64,000 nt of DNA from Vibrio sp. MEBiC08052. GTDB lineage: Bacteria > Pseudomonadota > Gammaproteobacteria > Enterobacterales > Vibrionaceae. The translations under genes and the position numbers were made by a program. Positions 19,725 through 29,355 of the stretch are shown in pieces. Where the stretch lies: positions 248,001 to 312,000 of the forward strand of contig NZ_KQ947475.1 of NCBI RefSeq assembly GCF_001506075.1, given 5' to 3'. Position 1 is the stretch's first letter; every line of letters starts with the position of its first letter. The notes beneath the pieces were generated by a model. The model did not search any database, was not told the origin of the DNA, and saw only the letters and a program-made list of their open reading frames with translations.

Positions 19725-20844
19725 CTATCGGGGAGTGTTGTCTGACATCTGGGTGATAGGGGGGATTTTATGGGGAGTCTGTACTCAAGTACTTGCCCAA
19801 CCGACTATTGATCCGTTTGATGTGCCGATCATGACACAATCCAGTACGGTGTCCGGAGAGGCACCCGGTTCATCGCAACCGATACTGGAAACGGTGTTCA
19901 TTCCTGTCCAGTATGCGAAAACTGCAGACTTACTGCCACTACTTAAAGGAGGAGAGCAACCGGGGCTGCTTTCCGAATATGGATTGGTACGCGTTGCCCC
20001 CCGAACCAACTCGCTGATTATTCGCGATACGCCACATCATTTAGCATCGATCCGGAGCATGATCCAAGCGCTCGATATTCCCGTGAAACAGGTCAGAATT
20101 GAAGCGCGAATTGTGATTGTCAGTGAAGGGGCACTTGATGAGCTTGGTGTACGCTGGGGTGTCGGCTTGGAACAAGGGCACCTTGCCGTTGGTAGTCACA
20201 TTCAACAGCACCATACGGCAGATGACGGAGCAGACGAATCATCACAAGTGACCGATTTTATGAATATTAATTTGCCGAGTACATCCGGTAATGCTTCATC
20301 GATTGCTTTTCGATTAGCTAAGTTGGGCTCCGGCACATTACTGGATTTGGAGTTATCGGCATTACAGAGTGAATCCCGTGCTGAAATTATTTCCAGCCCG
20401 AGCCTGTTAACCACAAACCATCAGTCAGCGTTTATCGAACAAGGGACTGAGATCCCATATCAGGAGTCGAGTTCCGATGATAAGACCACCATTGCTTTTA
20501 AAAAAGCGGTGTTGAGTCTGGAAGTGACCCCGAATATCACACCGGATCATCACATGTTGCTGGATTTACGCGTAACACAAGATCGTCCCGGAGAGGTGGT
20601 TAAAACCGGTTCCGGAGAAGCTGTTGCCATTACGACGCAAAGAATCGGCACTCAAGTATTAGTCAATGACGGAGAGACAGTTGTTCTCGGGGGAATTTAT
20701 CAGAAAACTCAAATGCATCGAGTTGATAAAGTGCCAGTGTTAGGGGAATTACCGTTATTAGGCAAACTGTTTCGGCGTAATTATCAAAAGACGGATAAGA
20801 ATGAGTTGCTTATTTTTGTCACACCTCGGGTTGTGATTCAATAA
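19711..20844 (+). CDS. pilQ: Short PilQ/HofQ-type pilus secretin
   Basis: Outer-membrane secretin pore for type IV pilus / DNA uptake, 377 aa. A signal peptide (hydrophobic about residues 13-29, likely cut after VLA) is followed by one secretin N-domain (VQYAKTADLLPLLKGG...RTNSLIIRDTP) and the complete secretin domain (VKQVRIEARIVIV, ELGVRWGV, SRAEIISSPSLLTTNHQ, VPVLGELPLLGKLFR, LLIFVTPRVV). Canonical PilQ is about 550-700 aa with AMIN domains and an N0 domain; both are missing. The start ATG at 19711 has AGGA ten bases upstream; 19702 is possible but its spacing is too short. It follows pilO directly, with no pilP. Confidence 0.85.
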   Translation: MSQNNYRGVLSDIWVIGGILWGVCTQVLAQPTIDPFDVPIMTQSSTVSGEAPGSSQPILETVFIPVQYAKTADLLPLLKGGEQPGLLSEYGLVRVAPRTNSLIIRDTPHHLASIRSMIQALDIPVKQVRIEARIVIVSEGALDELGVRWGVGLEQGHLAVGSHIQQHHTADDGADESSQVTDFMNINLPSTSGNASSIAFRLAKLGSGTLLDLELSALQSESRAEIISSPSLLTTNHQSAFIEQGTEIPYQESSSDDKTTIAFKKAVLSLEVTPNITPDHHMLLDLRVTQDRPGEVVKTGSGEAVAITTQRIGTQVLVNDGETVVLGGIYQKTQMHRVDKVPVLGELPLLGKLFRRNYQKTDKNELLIFVTPRVVIQ

Positions 20845-21031
20845 GTTAGTCCGCTTTTTGCAGATCGTCTAAAAATAAGGTTGCATTCGGGCACTCAGAT
20901 CTAGATAATTTCGGGTCTTATCACGAAATGTCTGTGAGGAATTGGTGCCACGAAGCTGATTCATCCCTTGTTATACCTTGAATTCACTTGTGGCGATGTC
21001 ATTGAATTAATGTTGTTAATTACTGCTAAAC

Positions 21032-21550
21032 ATGGCTGAAAAACGTAATATTATCCTTGTTGGTCCTATGGGGGCCGGCAAAAGTACTATCGGTAGATAT
21101 CTGGCACAGCAACTTCATATGGAATTTGTCGATTCTGACTCCGTTATTGAAGAACGGACGGGGGCAGATATTGCTTGGGTATTTGATGTTGAAGGAGAAG
21201 ATGGTTTCCGGAAACGTGAAGAAACTGTCATCCATGATCTGACTGAACAACAGGGCATCGTTCTGGCAACAGGCGGTGGATCAGTCAAAAGCAAAGAAAA
21301 TCGTAATCGTCTTTCTGCCCGGGGAGTTGTCGTTTATCTGGAAACGACAATTGAGAAACAGTTAGCTCGTACCAGCCGTGATAAAAAGCGTCCGCTCCTG
21401 CAAACGGAACAGCCACGCGAAGTTTTAGAAGCTTTGGCTGAGGAACGTAATCCGCTTTATGAAGAAATTGCGGATATTACTGTGAAAACTGATGATCAAA
21501 GTGCAAAAGTGGTAGCCAATCAGATCGTAAAAATGTTAGAAGAACAATAG
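21032..21550 (+). CDS. aroK: Shikimate kinase I
   Basis: Phosphorylates shikimate at the 3-hydroxyl in chorismate synthesis. The 172-aa protein has the Walker A loop GPMGAGKST (residues 10-18), the shikimate-binding [15 protein letters not shown], and GGGSV of the Walker B-like region. The KRPLLQ lid arginine segment is also present. It lies between pilQ and aroB as in other gammaproteobacteria, with 187 bp upstream probably holding a promoter. Confidence 0.96.
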   Translation: MAEKRNIILVGPMGAGKSTIGRYLAQQLHMEFVDSDSVIEERTGADIAWVFDVEGEDGFRKREETVIHDLTEQQGIVLATGGGSVKSKENRNRLSARGVVVYLETTIEKQLARTSRDKKRPLLQTEQPREVLEALAEERNPLYEEIADITVKTDDQSAKVVANQIVKMLEEQ

Positions 21551-21577
21551 GTTTTTTTATTTTTGCGGAGTGCAACC

Positions 21578-22666
21578 ATGGCGCAGATTACGGTCAGTCT
21601 AGGTGAGCGTAGTTACCCCATTTCAATCGGAGCCGGATTATTTCAAAATCCGGCGCTTCTTTCTTTTCTTCCCCCTCAGCAAAAGGTGGTCATAGTCAGT
21701 AACGTCACTGTTGCGCCACTTTATGCTGATAAAATCACGCAGTTATTGAACGATATCGGCTGTCAGACCTATCTGCTGACGCTACCCGATGGTGAGCAGT
21801 ACAAGAATCTGAATACTTTTGATACGGTCATGACATTTCTGCTTGAGCATAATCTTGGGCGAGATATTGTGATCGTTGCTCTCGGTGGTGGTGTGATCGG
21901 TGATCTGGTTGGTTTTGCGGCGTCATGCTATCAACGAGGCGTTGATTTTATTCAAATACCAACAACGCTATTGTCTCAGGTTGATTCTTCGGTGGGCGGA
22001 AAAACAGCGGTAAATCATCCGTTGGGTAAGAATATGATCGGTGCATTCTATCAACCGCGTTCAGTGATTATTGATATCGATTGCCTGTCAACGCTGCCCG
22101 AACGAGAATTTGCTGCCGGAATGGCAGAAGTTATCAAATACGGCATTATTTATGATGCTGAGTTCTTCGACTGGCTGGAAACCAATCTTGAGACGCTGTA
22201 TGCACTGGATCAGTCTGCGCTAACTTATGCCATCGCACGGTGTTGCGAGATTAAAGCTGAAGTTGTGGCGCAGGATGAAAAAGAAGCCGGGATTCGGGCA
22301 TTACTGAATTTAGGTCATACGTTTGGTCATGCCATTGAAGCGCATCTGGGATACGGACAATGGCTGCATGGTGAAGCGGTTGCATCAGGAACCGTGATGG
22401 CTGCGAAGACTGCACAATTACACGGTTTAATTTCTGAAGCGCAGTTCTCACGAATTGTGGCACTCCTCAAATCAGCAAAGCTACCGGTGCAAACCCCGAA
22501 CGGCATGTCTTTCTCTGATTTCATGACCCATATGATGCGGGATAAAAAGGTTCTGGCCGGTACATTGCGGCTCGTTCTCCCAACTGGAATCGGTACTGCA
22601 CAAGTGTTGAAGGGCATTCCAGAATCAACGATTGAGCATGCGATCGATTTCTGTCGTACAGTATAA
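21578..22666 (+). CDS. aroB: 3-Dehydroquinate synthase
   Basis: NAD- and metal-dependent cyclisation of DAHP to 3-dehydroquinate, second step of the shikimate pathway. Motifs include DGEQYKN, the glycine-rich [35 protein letters not shown] and the zinc-ligand regions [12 protein letters not shown] and LHGEAVA. The start at ATG 21578 has GGAG 8 bases upstream and gives a 362-aa protein; codons a few triplets upstream are disfavoured. It is 27 bp after aroK, in one operon with damX. Confidence 0.96.
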   Translation: MAQITVSLGERSYPISIGAGLFQNPALLSFLPPQQKVVIVSNVTVAPLYADKITQLLNDIGCQTYLLTLPDGEQYKNLNTFDTVMTFLLEHNLGRDIVIVALGGGVIGDLVGFAASCYQRGVDFIQIPTTLLSQVDSSVGGKTAVNHPLGKNMIGAFYQPRSVIIDIDCLSTLPEREFAAGMAEVIKYGIIYDAEFFDWLETNLETLYALDQSALTYAIARCCEIKAEVVAQDEKEAGIRALLNLGHTFGHAIEAHLGYGQWLHGEAVASGTVMAAKTAQLHGLISEAQFSRIVALLKSAKLPVQTPNGMSFSDFMTHMMRDKKVLAGTLRLVLPTGIGTAQVLKGIPESTIEHAIDFCRTV

Positions 22667-22703
22667 TTCAACAGTCTTTCATGCTTCTGGGTAGGATGAT
22701 TTC

Positions 22704-24257
22704 ATGAGTGCAGCACACGGTCGAGTGTTGGAATTACAGTCTCAGGTCGATCTGTTAGAACGGCTGAGGTTACTGACGCATTTCGGTTCAAATCTGGTGA
22801 CTGTCTCCGGTGAACCCGGAGCCGGTAAAACTTGGCTCGCACAACGTTATCTGGAAGCATGGGCAGAGGATAAGAATCAGTCGCTATTGTTGTGCTATCC
22901 CAATCAGGATGATCGCCAGCATCGTATGACGATTCTGACGCAGATCGATTCTCACGCACGTTTTAGTCCCGATGATGCCTTGGTCGATAATCTGACGGCT
23001 GTGTTTGATGACGAACCTTGTAATATCGTTATCGTGGTCGATAATGCACAGCGTCTGTCTGAGAATCTGGTTTCGGAGCTATGGATGCTTGTGCTTGAGG
23101 CGCAGGATAAGCCACAATGGTCGATCAATGTGATCCTCTTTGCTCTGCCTCGGGTACTTGACCCTTTAATTACTCGAATTGGGTATGGTCAAGAGCATAA
23201 ACCGGTTGATCTGGAGATTGATCGACTTTCTCAAGATGACGCTGATCGTCTTTTCGAATATCTGGTGATCCGTTTTATCGACGATAAAATGGAGAAGCGA
23301 GTTCGCCATGCGTATAGTAAAGTGAATAAAACACCGGGTGATATCATAGCATTAGGAGAGAAGAAGATGGAAAAGCGGATAGTGATTCGCTCAATAGTCG
23401 GGTCTCCGGTCAAGATCGCGGCACTGATACTGTTACTCGCTGTAATTCTCGGTGGGGGTTATTGGTGGATGTTATCTGAAGAGCAGGCACCTGAGCGTGT
23501 GCTGGATGATATGGTTGCCAATGATACCGCGACAAAAGAACAGACGGTGATACCAGCCTTAACTGGTAATACCAAAGAGCAGACGAAAGCAGCTGACATA
23601 TCCGATTCGTCCGGTGTAAATTCCACTGAGCCACTACCGGATGGTGTGAAGGATGATTCTAATGCGCTTCCCCCGGCGGTGACTTCTGATTCTGACCGGG
23701 TTGGTGAGGATGATCAGGGACAACGGGTTGTGATTTCTTCTGAAGTGGTTGATGCATTGATGGATGGTAAAGCTGAATCGGTGGATACCAAACAACTCGC
23801 GGATGTTGCCCGTCAGGTTGCACCGGTGTCGGATGATTCTGCAGCGGTGGACGAGCGGCAGCAAACGGCATCGACAGAGCAGAGCGCATCATCTTCAACC
23901 CCAACCACTGGGCAATCCAAACCAGACCGTTCGCAATCCTTGTCCGGTTACTCATTTTCCTATGCCACTGCTGAATTAAAGGGTATGTCTGATCGCAGCT
24001 ATACCTTGCAGCTCGCTGCATTTAACTCGCTCCGGGAAGTTGAAGATTTTATTCAACGTCATCGCTTACAGAATCAGGTTTATGTCTATCCGACGATTCG
24101 GGATCAGGTGAACTGGTATATTGTAACGTACCAAAACTATCCAACGATTCAGATGGCTCGAGATGCGGTCACGACGCTCCCTCGCCCGATTCAGGTGCTC
24201 GGACCATGGGCAAAATCTATCAGACAGGTACACCGAGAAATTGAACGAGTGAAATAG
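22704..24257 (+). CDS. damX: Cell division protein DamX (AAA plus SPOR domain)
   Basis: Inner-membrane septal-ring protein, 517 aa. The N-terminal AAA-like domain has a Walker A loop GEPGAGKT at residues 36-43 and a Walker B-like IVIVVDNA. One membrane helix lies at about 237-255, followed by a long low-complexity periplasmic linker rich in D, S, T and Q. A C-terminal SPOR domain (about 431-510: YTLQLAAFNSLREVEDF) binds denuded glycan at the septum. It lies between aroB and dam as in E. coli. Confidence 0.9.
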   Translation: MSAAHGRVLELQSQVDLLERLRLLTHFGSNLVTVSGEPGAGKTWLAQRYLEAWAEDKNQSLLLCYPNQDDRQHRMTILTQIDSHARFSPDDALVDNLTAVFDDEPCNIVIVVDNAQRLSENLVSELWMLVLEAQDKPQWSINVILFALPRVLDPLITRIGYGQEHKPVDLEIDRLSQDDADRLFEYLVIRFIDDKMEKRVRHAYSKVNKTPGDIIALGEKKMEKRIVIRSIVGSPVKIAALILLLAVILGGGYWWMLSEEQAPERVLDDMVANDTATKEQTVIPALTGNTKEQTKAADISDSSGVNSTEPLPDGVKDDSNALPPAVTSDSDRVGEDDQGQRVVISSEVVDALMDGKAESVDTKQLADVARQVAPVSDDSAAVDERQQTASTEQSASSSTPTTGQSKPDRSQSLSGYSFSYATAELKGMSDRSYTLQLAAFNSLREVEDFIQRHRLQNQVYVYPTIRDQVNWYIVTYQNYPTIQMARDAVTTLPRPIQVLGPWAKSIRQVHREIERVK

Positions 24258-24337
24258 TACGGGTTCACTTGGGGATAAAGTGAAAATATGTTAGATTTCG
24301 CAGCCTTGTTAATTGTGGTGGATAGATAGAGCAGTAG

Positions 24338-25177
24338 ATGAAGAAGAATCGCGCCTTTCTGAAGTGGGCTGGCGGAAAATATGGATTGGTTGATGATATC
24401 CGACGCCATTTACCGGCTGCTCAAACTTTAGTTGAACCTTTTGTCGGTGCTGGTTCTATTTTTCTCAATACCGATTATGAGCATTATGTTCTGGCCGATA
24501 TCAATCCAGATCTAATCAATTTATACAACCTGTTGAAAGAGCGGCCCGAACATTATATTACAGAAGCCAAACGGTGGTTTATTGCTGAGAATAATCGTAG
24601 AGAAGTCTATCTATCGGTTCGGCAGCAGTTTAATCAGACCGATGAAGTGATGTATCGCTCGTTGGCATTTTTGTATATGAACCGTTTTGGTTTTAACGGG
24701 TTATGCCGTTATAACAAAAAAGGCGGTTTCAATGTTCCTTTTGGTTCTTACAAAAAACCCTATTTCCCTGAAGCCGAGCTCGAGTTTTTCGCCGAGAAAG
24801 CGAAGAAAGCAACGTTTATCTGTACCAATTATCGGGATAGTTTTGAACAAGCGGACCATGTCAGTGTGATTTATTGCGATCCACCGTATGCTCCGTTGTC
24901 TCATACCGCGAATTTTACCTCTTACACTGGTGGTGGCTTTTCACTTGATGATCAGGCTGCGTTGGCTGATATTGCCGAGAAAACTGCGAATGATCGGGGC
25001 ATATCGGTGTTAATCTCAAATCATGATACGATTCTGACCCGACGGTTGTACCATGGTGCAAAACTCAATGTCGTGAAGGTAAAGCGAACCATCAGCCGTA
25101 ATGGGGCGGGGCGAAATAAAGTGGATGAATTGCTCGCACTATTTGAAGGCAATCCGGCATCTCGGGTAGCTCAATAA
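24338..25177 (+). CDS. dam: DNA adenine methylase Dam
   Basis: Methylates adenine N6 in GATC, used for mismatch-repair strand marking, replication timing and gene regulation. It is essential in V. cholerae. The class alpha N6-MTase motifs are FLKWAGGKYGL with PFVGAGSIF (SAM binding) and the catalytic DPPY in YCDPPYAPLSHTANFT. The protein is 279 aa. It follows damX by 80 bp and precedes rpe. Confidence 0.96.
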   Translation: MKKNRAFLKWAGGKYGLVDDIRRHLPAAQTLVEPFVGAGSIFLNTDYEHYVLADINPDLINLYNLLKERPEHYITEAKRWFIAENNRREVYLSVRQQFNQTDEVMYRSLAFLYMNRFGFNGLCRYNKKGGFNVPFGSYKKPYFPEAELEFFAEKAKKATFICTNYRDSFEQADHVSVIYCDPPYAPLSHTANFTSYTGGGFSLDDQAALADIAEKTANDRGISVLISNHDTILTRRLYHGAKLNVVKVKRTISRNGAGRNKVDELLALFEGNPASRVAQ

Positions 25178-25333
25178 TCAGGGCTTGGCGTGTTGCGGTT
25201 GAGCGAACCATCTTCGACACGCCGCAAAAATGGTATCAAAGCGCAACACAGGCTAGGATCCGAGCAATGGCTTCTGTAGAATGGTCTATCTTGGCAACTA
25301 TTCCTAATCTTCATGCTCACAGAGGCCTGCTTT

Positions 25334-26008
25334 ATGAAAGACTTTTTGATTGCCCCTTCCATCCTTTCTGCTGATTTAGCCCGTTTAGGTGAGGATGTTG
25401 TTGATGTCCTGAACGCCGGTGCGGATGTGATTCATTTTGATGTTATGGATAACCATTATGTGCCGAATTTGACCTTTGGCGCACCGGTTTGCAAAGCATT
25501 ACGTGACTATGGTGTGACGGCACCGATTGATGTCCATCTGATGGTTAAACCGGTTGATCGTCTCATCCCGGATTTTGCTAAAGCAGGTGCATCAATGATT
25601 ACTTTTCATGTTGAAGCTTCCGAGCATGTTGATCGCACGTTGCAACTCATCAAAGATCATGGTTGCCAAGCCGGTGTCGTGCTGAATCCGGCGACTCCAC
25701 TGATTCATCTGGATTATCTGATGGATAAAGTGGATCTGATCCTGCTGATGTCTGTAAACCCCGGATTTGGCGGTCAGTCTTTCATTCCGCATACACTGGA
25801 TAAACTCAGTGCCGTTCGTGAACGCATCAATGCTTCCGGTCGTCAGATTCGTCTGGAAATCGACGGTGGCGTCAAAATTGATAACATCCGTGAAATTGCC
25901 GAAGCCGGTGCTGATATGTTTGTGGCGGGTTCCGCGATCTTTGGTCAGCCCGATTACCAACAAGTGATTGACGCGATGCGTGCTGAGTTGGCACAGATCA
26001 AGCGATAA
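25334..26008 (+). CDS. rpe: Ribulose-phosphate 3-epimerase
   Basis: Interconverts ribulose-5-phosphate and xylulose-5-phosphate in the pentose phosphate pathway. It is a TIM-barrel protein of 224 aa with [14 protein letters not shown] at the N-terminus, the metal/catalytic [30 protein letters not shown] and EIDGGV. The ATG at 25334 has AGAGG upstream and gives the family N-terminus [11 protein letters not shown]. It belongs to the dam-rpe-gph cluster. Confidence 0.96.
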   Translation: MKDFLIAPSILSADLARLGEDVVDVLNAGADVIHFDVMDNHYVPNLTFGAPVCKALRDYGVTAPIDVHLMVKPVDRLIPDFAKAGASMITFHVEASEHVDRTLQLIKDHGCQAGVVLNPATPLIHLDYLMDKVDLILLMSVNPGFGGQSFIPHTLDKLSAVRERINASGRQIRLEIDGGVKIDNIREIAEAGADMFVAGSAIFGQPDYQQVIDAMRAELAQIKR

Positions 26009-26095
26009 TCTGTCGTTGTGTTCAATCCGAAGGGATCCATTTGGGGTGTGAGTATGCTGAGCCACCCATATAAAAACAGATAGAGAGTAGATGTA

Positions 26096-26782
26096 ATGTC
26101 TTTTGAACCGATTCAATTGATTGTTTTTGATCTGGACGGCACGTTGTTAGACAGTGTTCCCGATCTTGCTGTGGCAGCCGATCAGGCTGTCCGTGCGTTG
26201 GGTTATCCGGGTGTTTCTGAAGCACAGGTTCGTGATTATGTCGGCAATGGCGCTGATGTCTTAATTGGCCGGGCTTTGAGTCAGAGTCTGACCGTTGACC
26301 CGTCGTTGAGTCCTGAGCTGATGCAAGATGCCAGAAAACGTTTTGACGGATATTATGAAGCGACGGGACATCGTCTTAGTCACTTGTATCCGGGGGTTAA
26401 AGAGACACTGGAACAGTTATATCAGGCAGGGTTTACTCTGGCCATTGCAACCAATAAACCGTCGCGGTTCGTGCCCGATATTCTGCAACAGCATGGTATC
26501 TCCCACTATTTTAAAGAAGTGATTGGCGGTGACCGTTTTGAGAAAAAGAAACCGGATCCGATGGCGCTTGAATGGTTGCTCACCACCTATAATTGCCAGC
26601 CTCAACAGATGCTGATGGTCGGTGACTCAAAGAATGATATTCTGGCGGCACAGCGTGCCGGATGCCGTTCATTCGGGCTGACATACGGCTACAATCATGG
26701 TGAGCCTATTGCTGACTCAAATCCCGATTATGTGGCAGATCAAATCAATCAATTACTAGATATTGTTCTTGTCTCGGCATGA
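26096..26782 (+). CDS. gph: Phosphoglycolate phosphatase
   Basis: HAD-superfamily phosphatase (228 aa) that removes phosphate from 2-phosphoglycolate, a product of DNA 3'-phosphoglycolate repair. The HAD motifs are FDLDGTLLDSV (I), IATNKP (II), KKPDP (III) and GDSKNDILAA (IV), with a helical cap between I and II. It lies between rpe and trpS and is followed by a terminator. Confidence 0.94.
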   Translation: MSFEPIQLIVFDLDGTLLDSVPDLAVAADQAVRALGYPGVSEAQVRDYVGNGADVLIGRALSQSLTVDPSLSPELMQDARKRFDGYYEATGHRLSHLYPGVKETLEQLYQAGFTLAIATNKPSRFVPDILQQHGISHYFKEVIGGDRFEKKKPDPMALEWLLTTYNCQPQQMLMVGDSKNDILAAQRAGCRSFGLTYGYNHGEPIADSNPDYVADQINQLLDIVLVSA

Positions 26783-26829
26783 ATGCGATAAATATCTAGA
26801 AAAATACTTCCTGATGAGTACACTGAGTA

Positions 26830-26867
26830 AACCGTGTGACTGTTTGCAGAACGATCACACGGTTTTT
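26830..26867 (+). terminator. Terminator after gph
   Basis: Stem AACCGTGTGA / TCACACGGTT with a 15-nt loop, followed by TTTCTC. It lies 47 bp past the gph stop and 33 bp before trpS, so trpS probably has its own promoter or depends on readthrough. Confidence 0.7.
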
Positions 26868-26900
26868 CTCTAATTTTGATGAAGTCAAAGGAATCTTTTC

Positions 26901-27935
26901 ATGAGCAACTCCCTCGTCTCGGACAAACCGATCGTCTTTAGTGGTGTTCAACCCTCCGGTGAACTCAGTATTGGTAACTACTTGGGTGCGCTTCGTCAAT
27001 GGCATCAGATGCAAGATGAATACAACTGTCAGTATTGTATCGTTGATCTCCATGCGATCACCGTGCGTCAGGATCCAAAAGCGTTACAGGCAGCAACACT
27101 AGACGCACTGGCGATTTGTCTTGCAGTCGGTATTGATCCGCGCAAGAGCACCTTATTTGTTCAGTCTCATGTCCCTGCTCATGCACAACTCAGTTGGCTT
27201 CTCAATTGTTATACCCAGATGGGTGAGTTGAGTCGGATGACCCAGTTCAAGGATAAATCCGCACGTTATGCAAATGATGTCAATGTCGGACTGTTTGATT
27301 ACCCGGTCTTGATGGCTGCCGATATCCTTCTTTACGGCACCCATCAGGTACCCGTTGGGAATGACCAGAAGCAGCATCTTGAACTGGCTCGCGATATTGC
27401 CATTCGTTTTAATAATATTTACAGCCCTGAGCAACCGATCTTCACTGTGCCTGAGCCGTACATTCCTAAAGTGAATGCACGGGTGATGAGTCTTCAGGAT
27501 GCAACCAAGAAGATGTCCAAGTCGGATGATAACCGCAAGAATGTCATCACGCTGCTTGAAGATCCGAAATCGATTCTCAAGAAGATCAATAAAGCTCAAA
27601 CGGACACTGAAACTCCACCACGGATTCGTCACGATGTTGAAAACAAAGCCGGGATCTCCAACCTGATGGGATTGTACTCGGCAGCAACCGGGATGACTTT
27701 TGCTGAAATCGAAGCAAAATATGCAGGGGTGGAAATGTATGGCCCGTTCAAGAAAGACGTCGGTGAAGCGATTGTCGCCATGCTGGAACCCGTTCAGAGT
27801 GAATACCACCGGATTCGTGCTGATTTGGGCTATCTCAATGAAGTGATGAAATCTGGCGCTGAAGCCGCGTCGGCAAAAGCAGCGCCAATCCTGAAAAAAG
27901 CCTATCAAGCGGTTGGTTTTGTGACACCATTTTAA
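26901..27935 (+). CDS. trpS: Tryptophanyl-tRNA synthetase
   Basis: Class I aminoacyl-tRNA synthetase, 344 aa. The HIGH-like motif is in [17 protein letters not shown] and the KMSKS loop is in [25 protein letters not shown] is the ATP/Trp site signature. It is the last gene of this core block, convergent with the flavoprotein gene downstream. Confidence 0.97.
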   Translation: MSNSLVSDKPIVFSGVQPSGELSIGNYLGALRQWHQMQDEYNCQYCIVDLHAITVRQDPKALQAATLDALAICLAVGIDPRKSTLFVQSHVPAHAQLSWLLNCYTQMGELSRMTQFKDKSARYANDVNVGLFDYPVLMAADILLYGTHQVPVGNDQKQHLELARDIAIRFNNIYSPEQPIFTVPEPYIPKVNARVMSLQDATKKMSKSDDNRKNVITLLEDPKSILKKINKAQTDTETPPRIRHDVENKAGISNLMGLYSAATGMTFAEIEAKYAGVEMYGPFKKDVGEAIVAMLEPVQSEYHRIRADLGYLNEVMKSGAEAASAKAAPILKKAYQAVGFVTPF

Positions 27936-27967
27936 GTATCACCAACCAAGGTTACATCAATATCAAG

Positions 27968-27988
27968 GCTGCCTATCGGCAGCTTTTT
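27968..27988 (+). terminator. Terminator of trpS
   Basis: Short stem GCTGCC / GGCAGC with loop TATC followed by TTTTTA, 32 bp after the trpS stop and abutting the stop of the convergent gene. Confidence 0.7.
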
Positions 27989-29258
27989 ACTGAATCCGTT
28001 TGATCCCCGCCGCCTTCATAATATATTTTTCATAAATCGGTTCACTGGTGCCTTTCTTCACTTTATAGAGGAAATATTTCTCGAAAGCGATTTTAGCGAT
28101 GTGAACCCATTGCCCCATCGAGGTCCAGTTGGTATTTCGTGGCGGGTTTTGTGGCAGGGCAATAAATGCCGCCCCTTTATCCCCCATGTCAGCCAGACAG
28201 ACTGCATTCATCGACGGCTTGGTTTTCACCGCTTCACCACGCTCAATGCTGAGAATATTTTCTACAATCGCACTGGTCATGGATTCAATCATAAAACCGG
28301 TTTTCGGTGCTCCGACAGGAACCGGTGTTTCTTCAAGTGGCGGAATTGCAACGCAAACACCGGCAGCAAAGATTTCCGGGTAAGTCGGGCTACGCTGATA
28401 TTCATCAGTCAGCACAAAGCCTTTGGGGTTGCATAAGTCAGGAACATTGGCCACCGCAGGTGAACCTTTAAATGGTGGCAAGAACATCGCCATATTGAAA
28501 GGTAAGTGATGTTCGAAATCGACTTCGCCTTTGCGGTTGAGCTCTTCAATATGGGCCATATTGGGTTCAAAATGCGTGGTGCGTGCATTACAAATCCATT
28601 GAATACCCCGCTCCCGGAATTCGTGCTCCATTAATGCTTTTGAATCCCCGACGCCGCCGAGTCCCATGTGGCCGATGTAAGGTTCGCTGGTAACAAAAGT
28701 CATCGGTACCTGAGCGCGGATTTTCAGTTTACGCAACTGGCTTTCAAGCGACAGGATATATTCATAGGCAGGACCGAAACAACTGGCTCCCTGAAGCGCC
28801 CCGACAATGACCGGTCCCGGGTTTTTGATGAGCTGCTGATAGGCTTCGTGAGAATGTACCGCGTGGTCAACCGTACAGATTGACTGGGTATAACCATTCT
28901 CCGGCCCGGCTCCGGGGACGGTTTCAAATGCCAGTTTCGGGCCAGTACAGATAGCCAGATAGTCATACTCGTATTCGGTTCCGTCTTCAGTTTGCAGACA
29001 TTTATTCTGAGCGTGGATCTGAGCAACGCCGGAAGTATTGAAGGGAATCCGGAATTTCTTCGTGTAGGGTGTTAAATCCAATACCACCTGATCTCTGGTT
29101 CGCTCTCCAAGGGCGACCCAAGGGTTTGAAGGAATAAAATGAAATTCAGCGCCTTCATTGATCAGCAGTATTTCATGATCTTTCGGTAGTTTCTGCCTTA
29201 ATTCATAGGCGACGGAGATGCCACCCAACCCTGCACCAATTACGATCGTTCTTTTCAT
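27987..29258 (-). CDS. Sulfide:quinone oxidoreductase-like flavoprotein
   Basis: FAD-dependent pyridine nucleotide-disulfide oxidoreductase family, 423 aa. The N-terminal GAGLGGISVAYEL binds FAD (residues 8-20), and a second nucleotide-like motif and the FAAGVCVAIPP segment are present. Cysteines C128, C160 (QGASCFGPAYEY) and C354 (AVCLADMGD) fit the three redox cysteines of sulfide:quinone oxidoreductases, which oxidise sulfide to polysulfide or persulfide and reduce quinone. The C-terminus is basic and amphipathic, consistent with peripheral membrane binding. Some relatives are annotated only as NAD(P)/FAD oxidoreductase. A palindrome in its promoter is described separately. Confidence 0.8.
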   Translation of the reverse strand: MKRTIVIGAGLGGISVAYELRQKLPKDHEILLINEGAEFHFIPSNPWVALGERTRDQVVLDLTPYTKKFRIPFNTSGVAQIHAQNKCLQTEDGTEYEYDYLAICTGPKLAFETVPGAGPENGYTQSICTVDHAVHSHEAYQQLIKNPGPVIVGALQGASCFGPAYEYILSLESQLRKLKIRAQVPMTFVTSEPYIGHMGLGGVGDSKALMEHEFRERGIQWICNARTTHFEPNMAHIEELNRKGEVDFEHHLPFNMAMFLPPFKGSPAVANVPDLCNPKGFVLTDEYQRSPTYPEIFAAGVCVAIPPLEETPVPVGAPKTGFMIESMTSAIVENILSIERGEAVKTKPSMNAVCLADMGDKGAAFIALPQNPPRNTNWTSMGQWVHIAKIAFEKYFLYKVKKGTSEPIYEKYIMKAAGIKRIQ

Positions 29259-29281
29259 CTTTACTTTCTCTCTCTTTTATA

Positions 29282-29295
29282 TTAGTAATTACTAA
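29282..29295. promoter_or_regulatory. 14-bp palindrome upstream of the SQR-like gene
   Basis: TTAGTAATTACTAA is a perfect inverted repeat starting 24 bp upstream of the start codon, in an AT-rich promoter region. Sulfide-responsive ArsR-type repressors (BigR/SqrR/YgaV) bind comparable AT-rich palindromes at sqr promoters; which regulator would bind here is unknown. Confidence 0.4.
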
Positions 29296-29355
29296 ATTAA
29301 TAATAACTTATATTCAAGATTGTGCGCCCGATCTGCATCACAGAAAGAAGATCAG

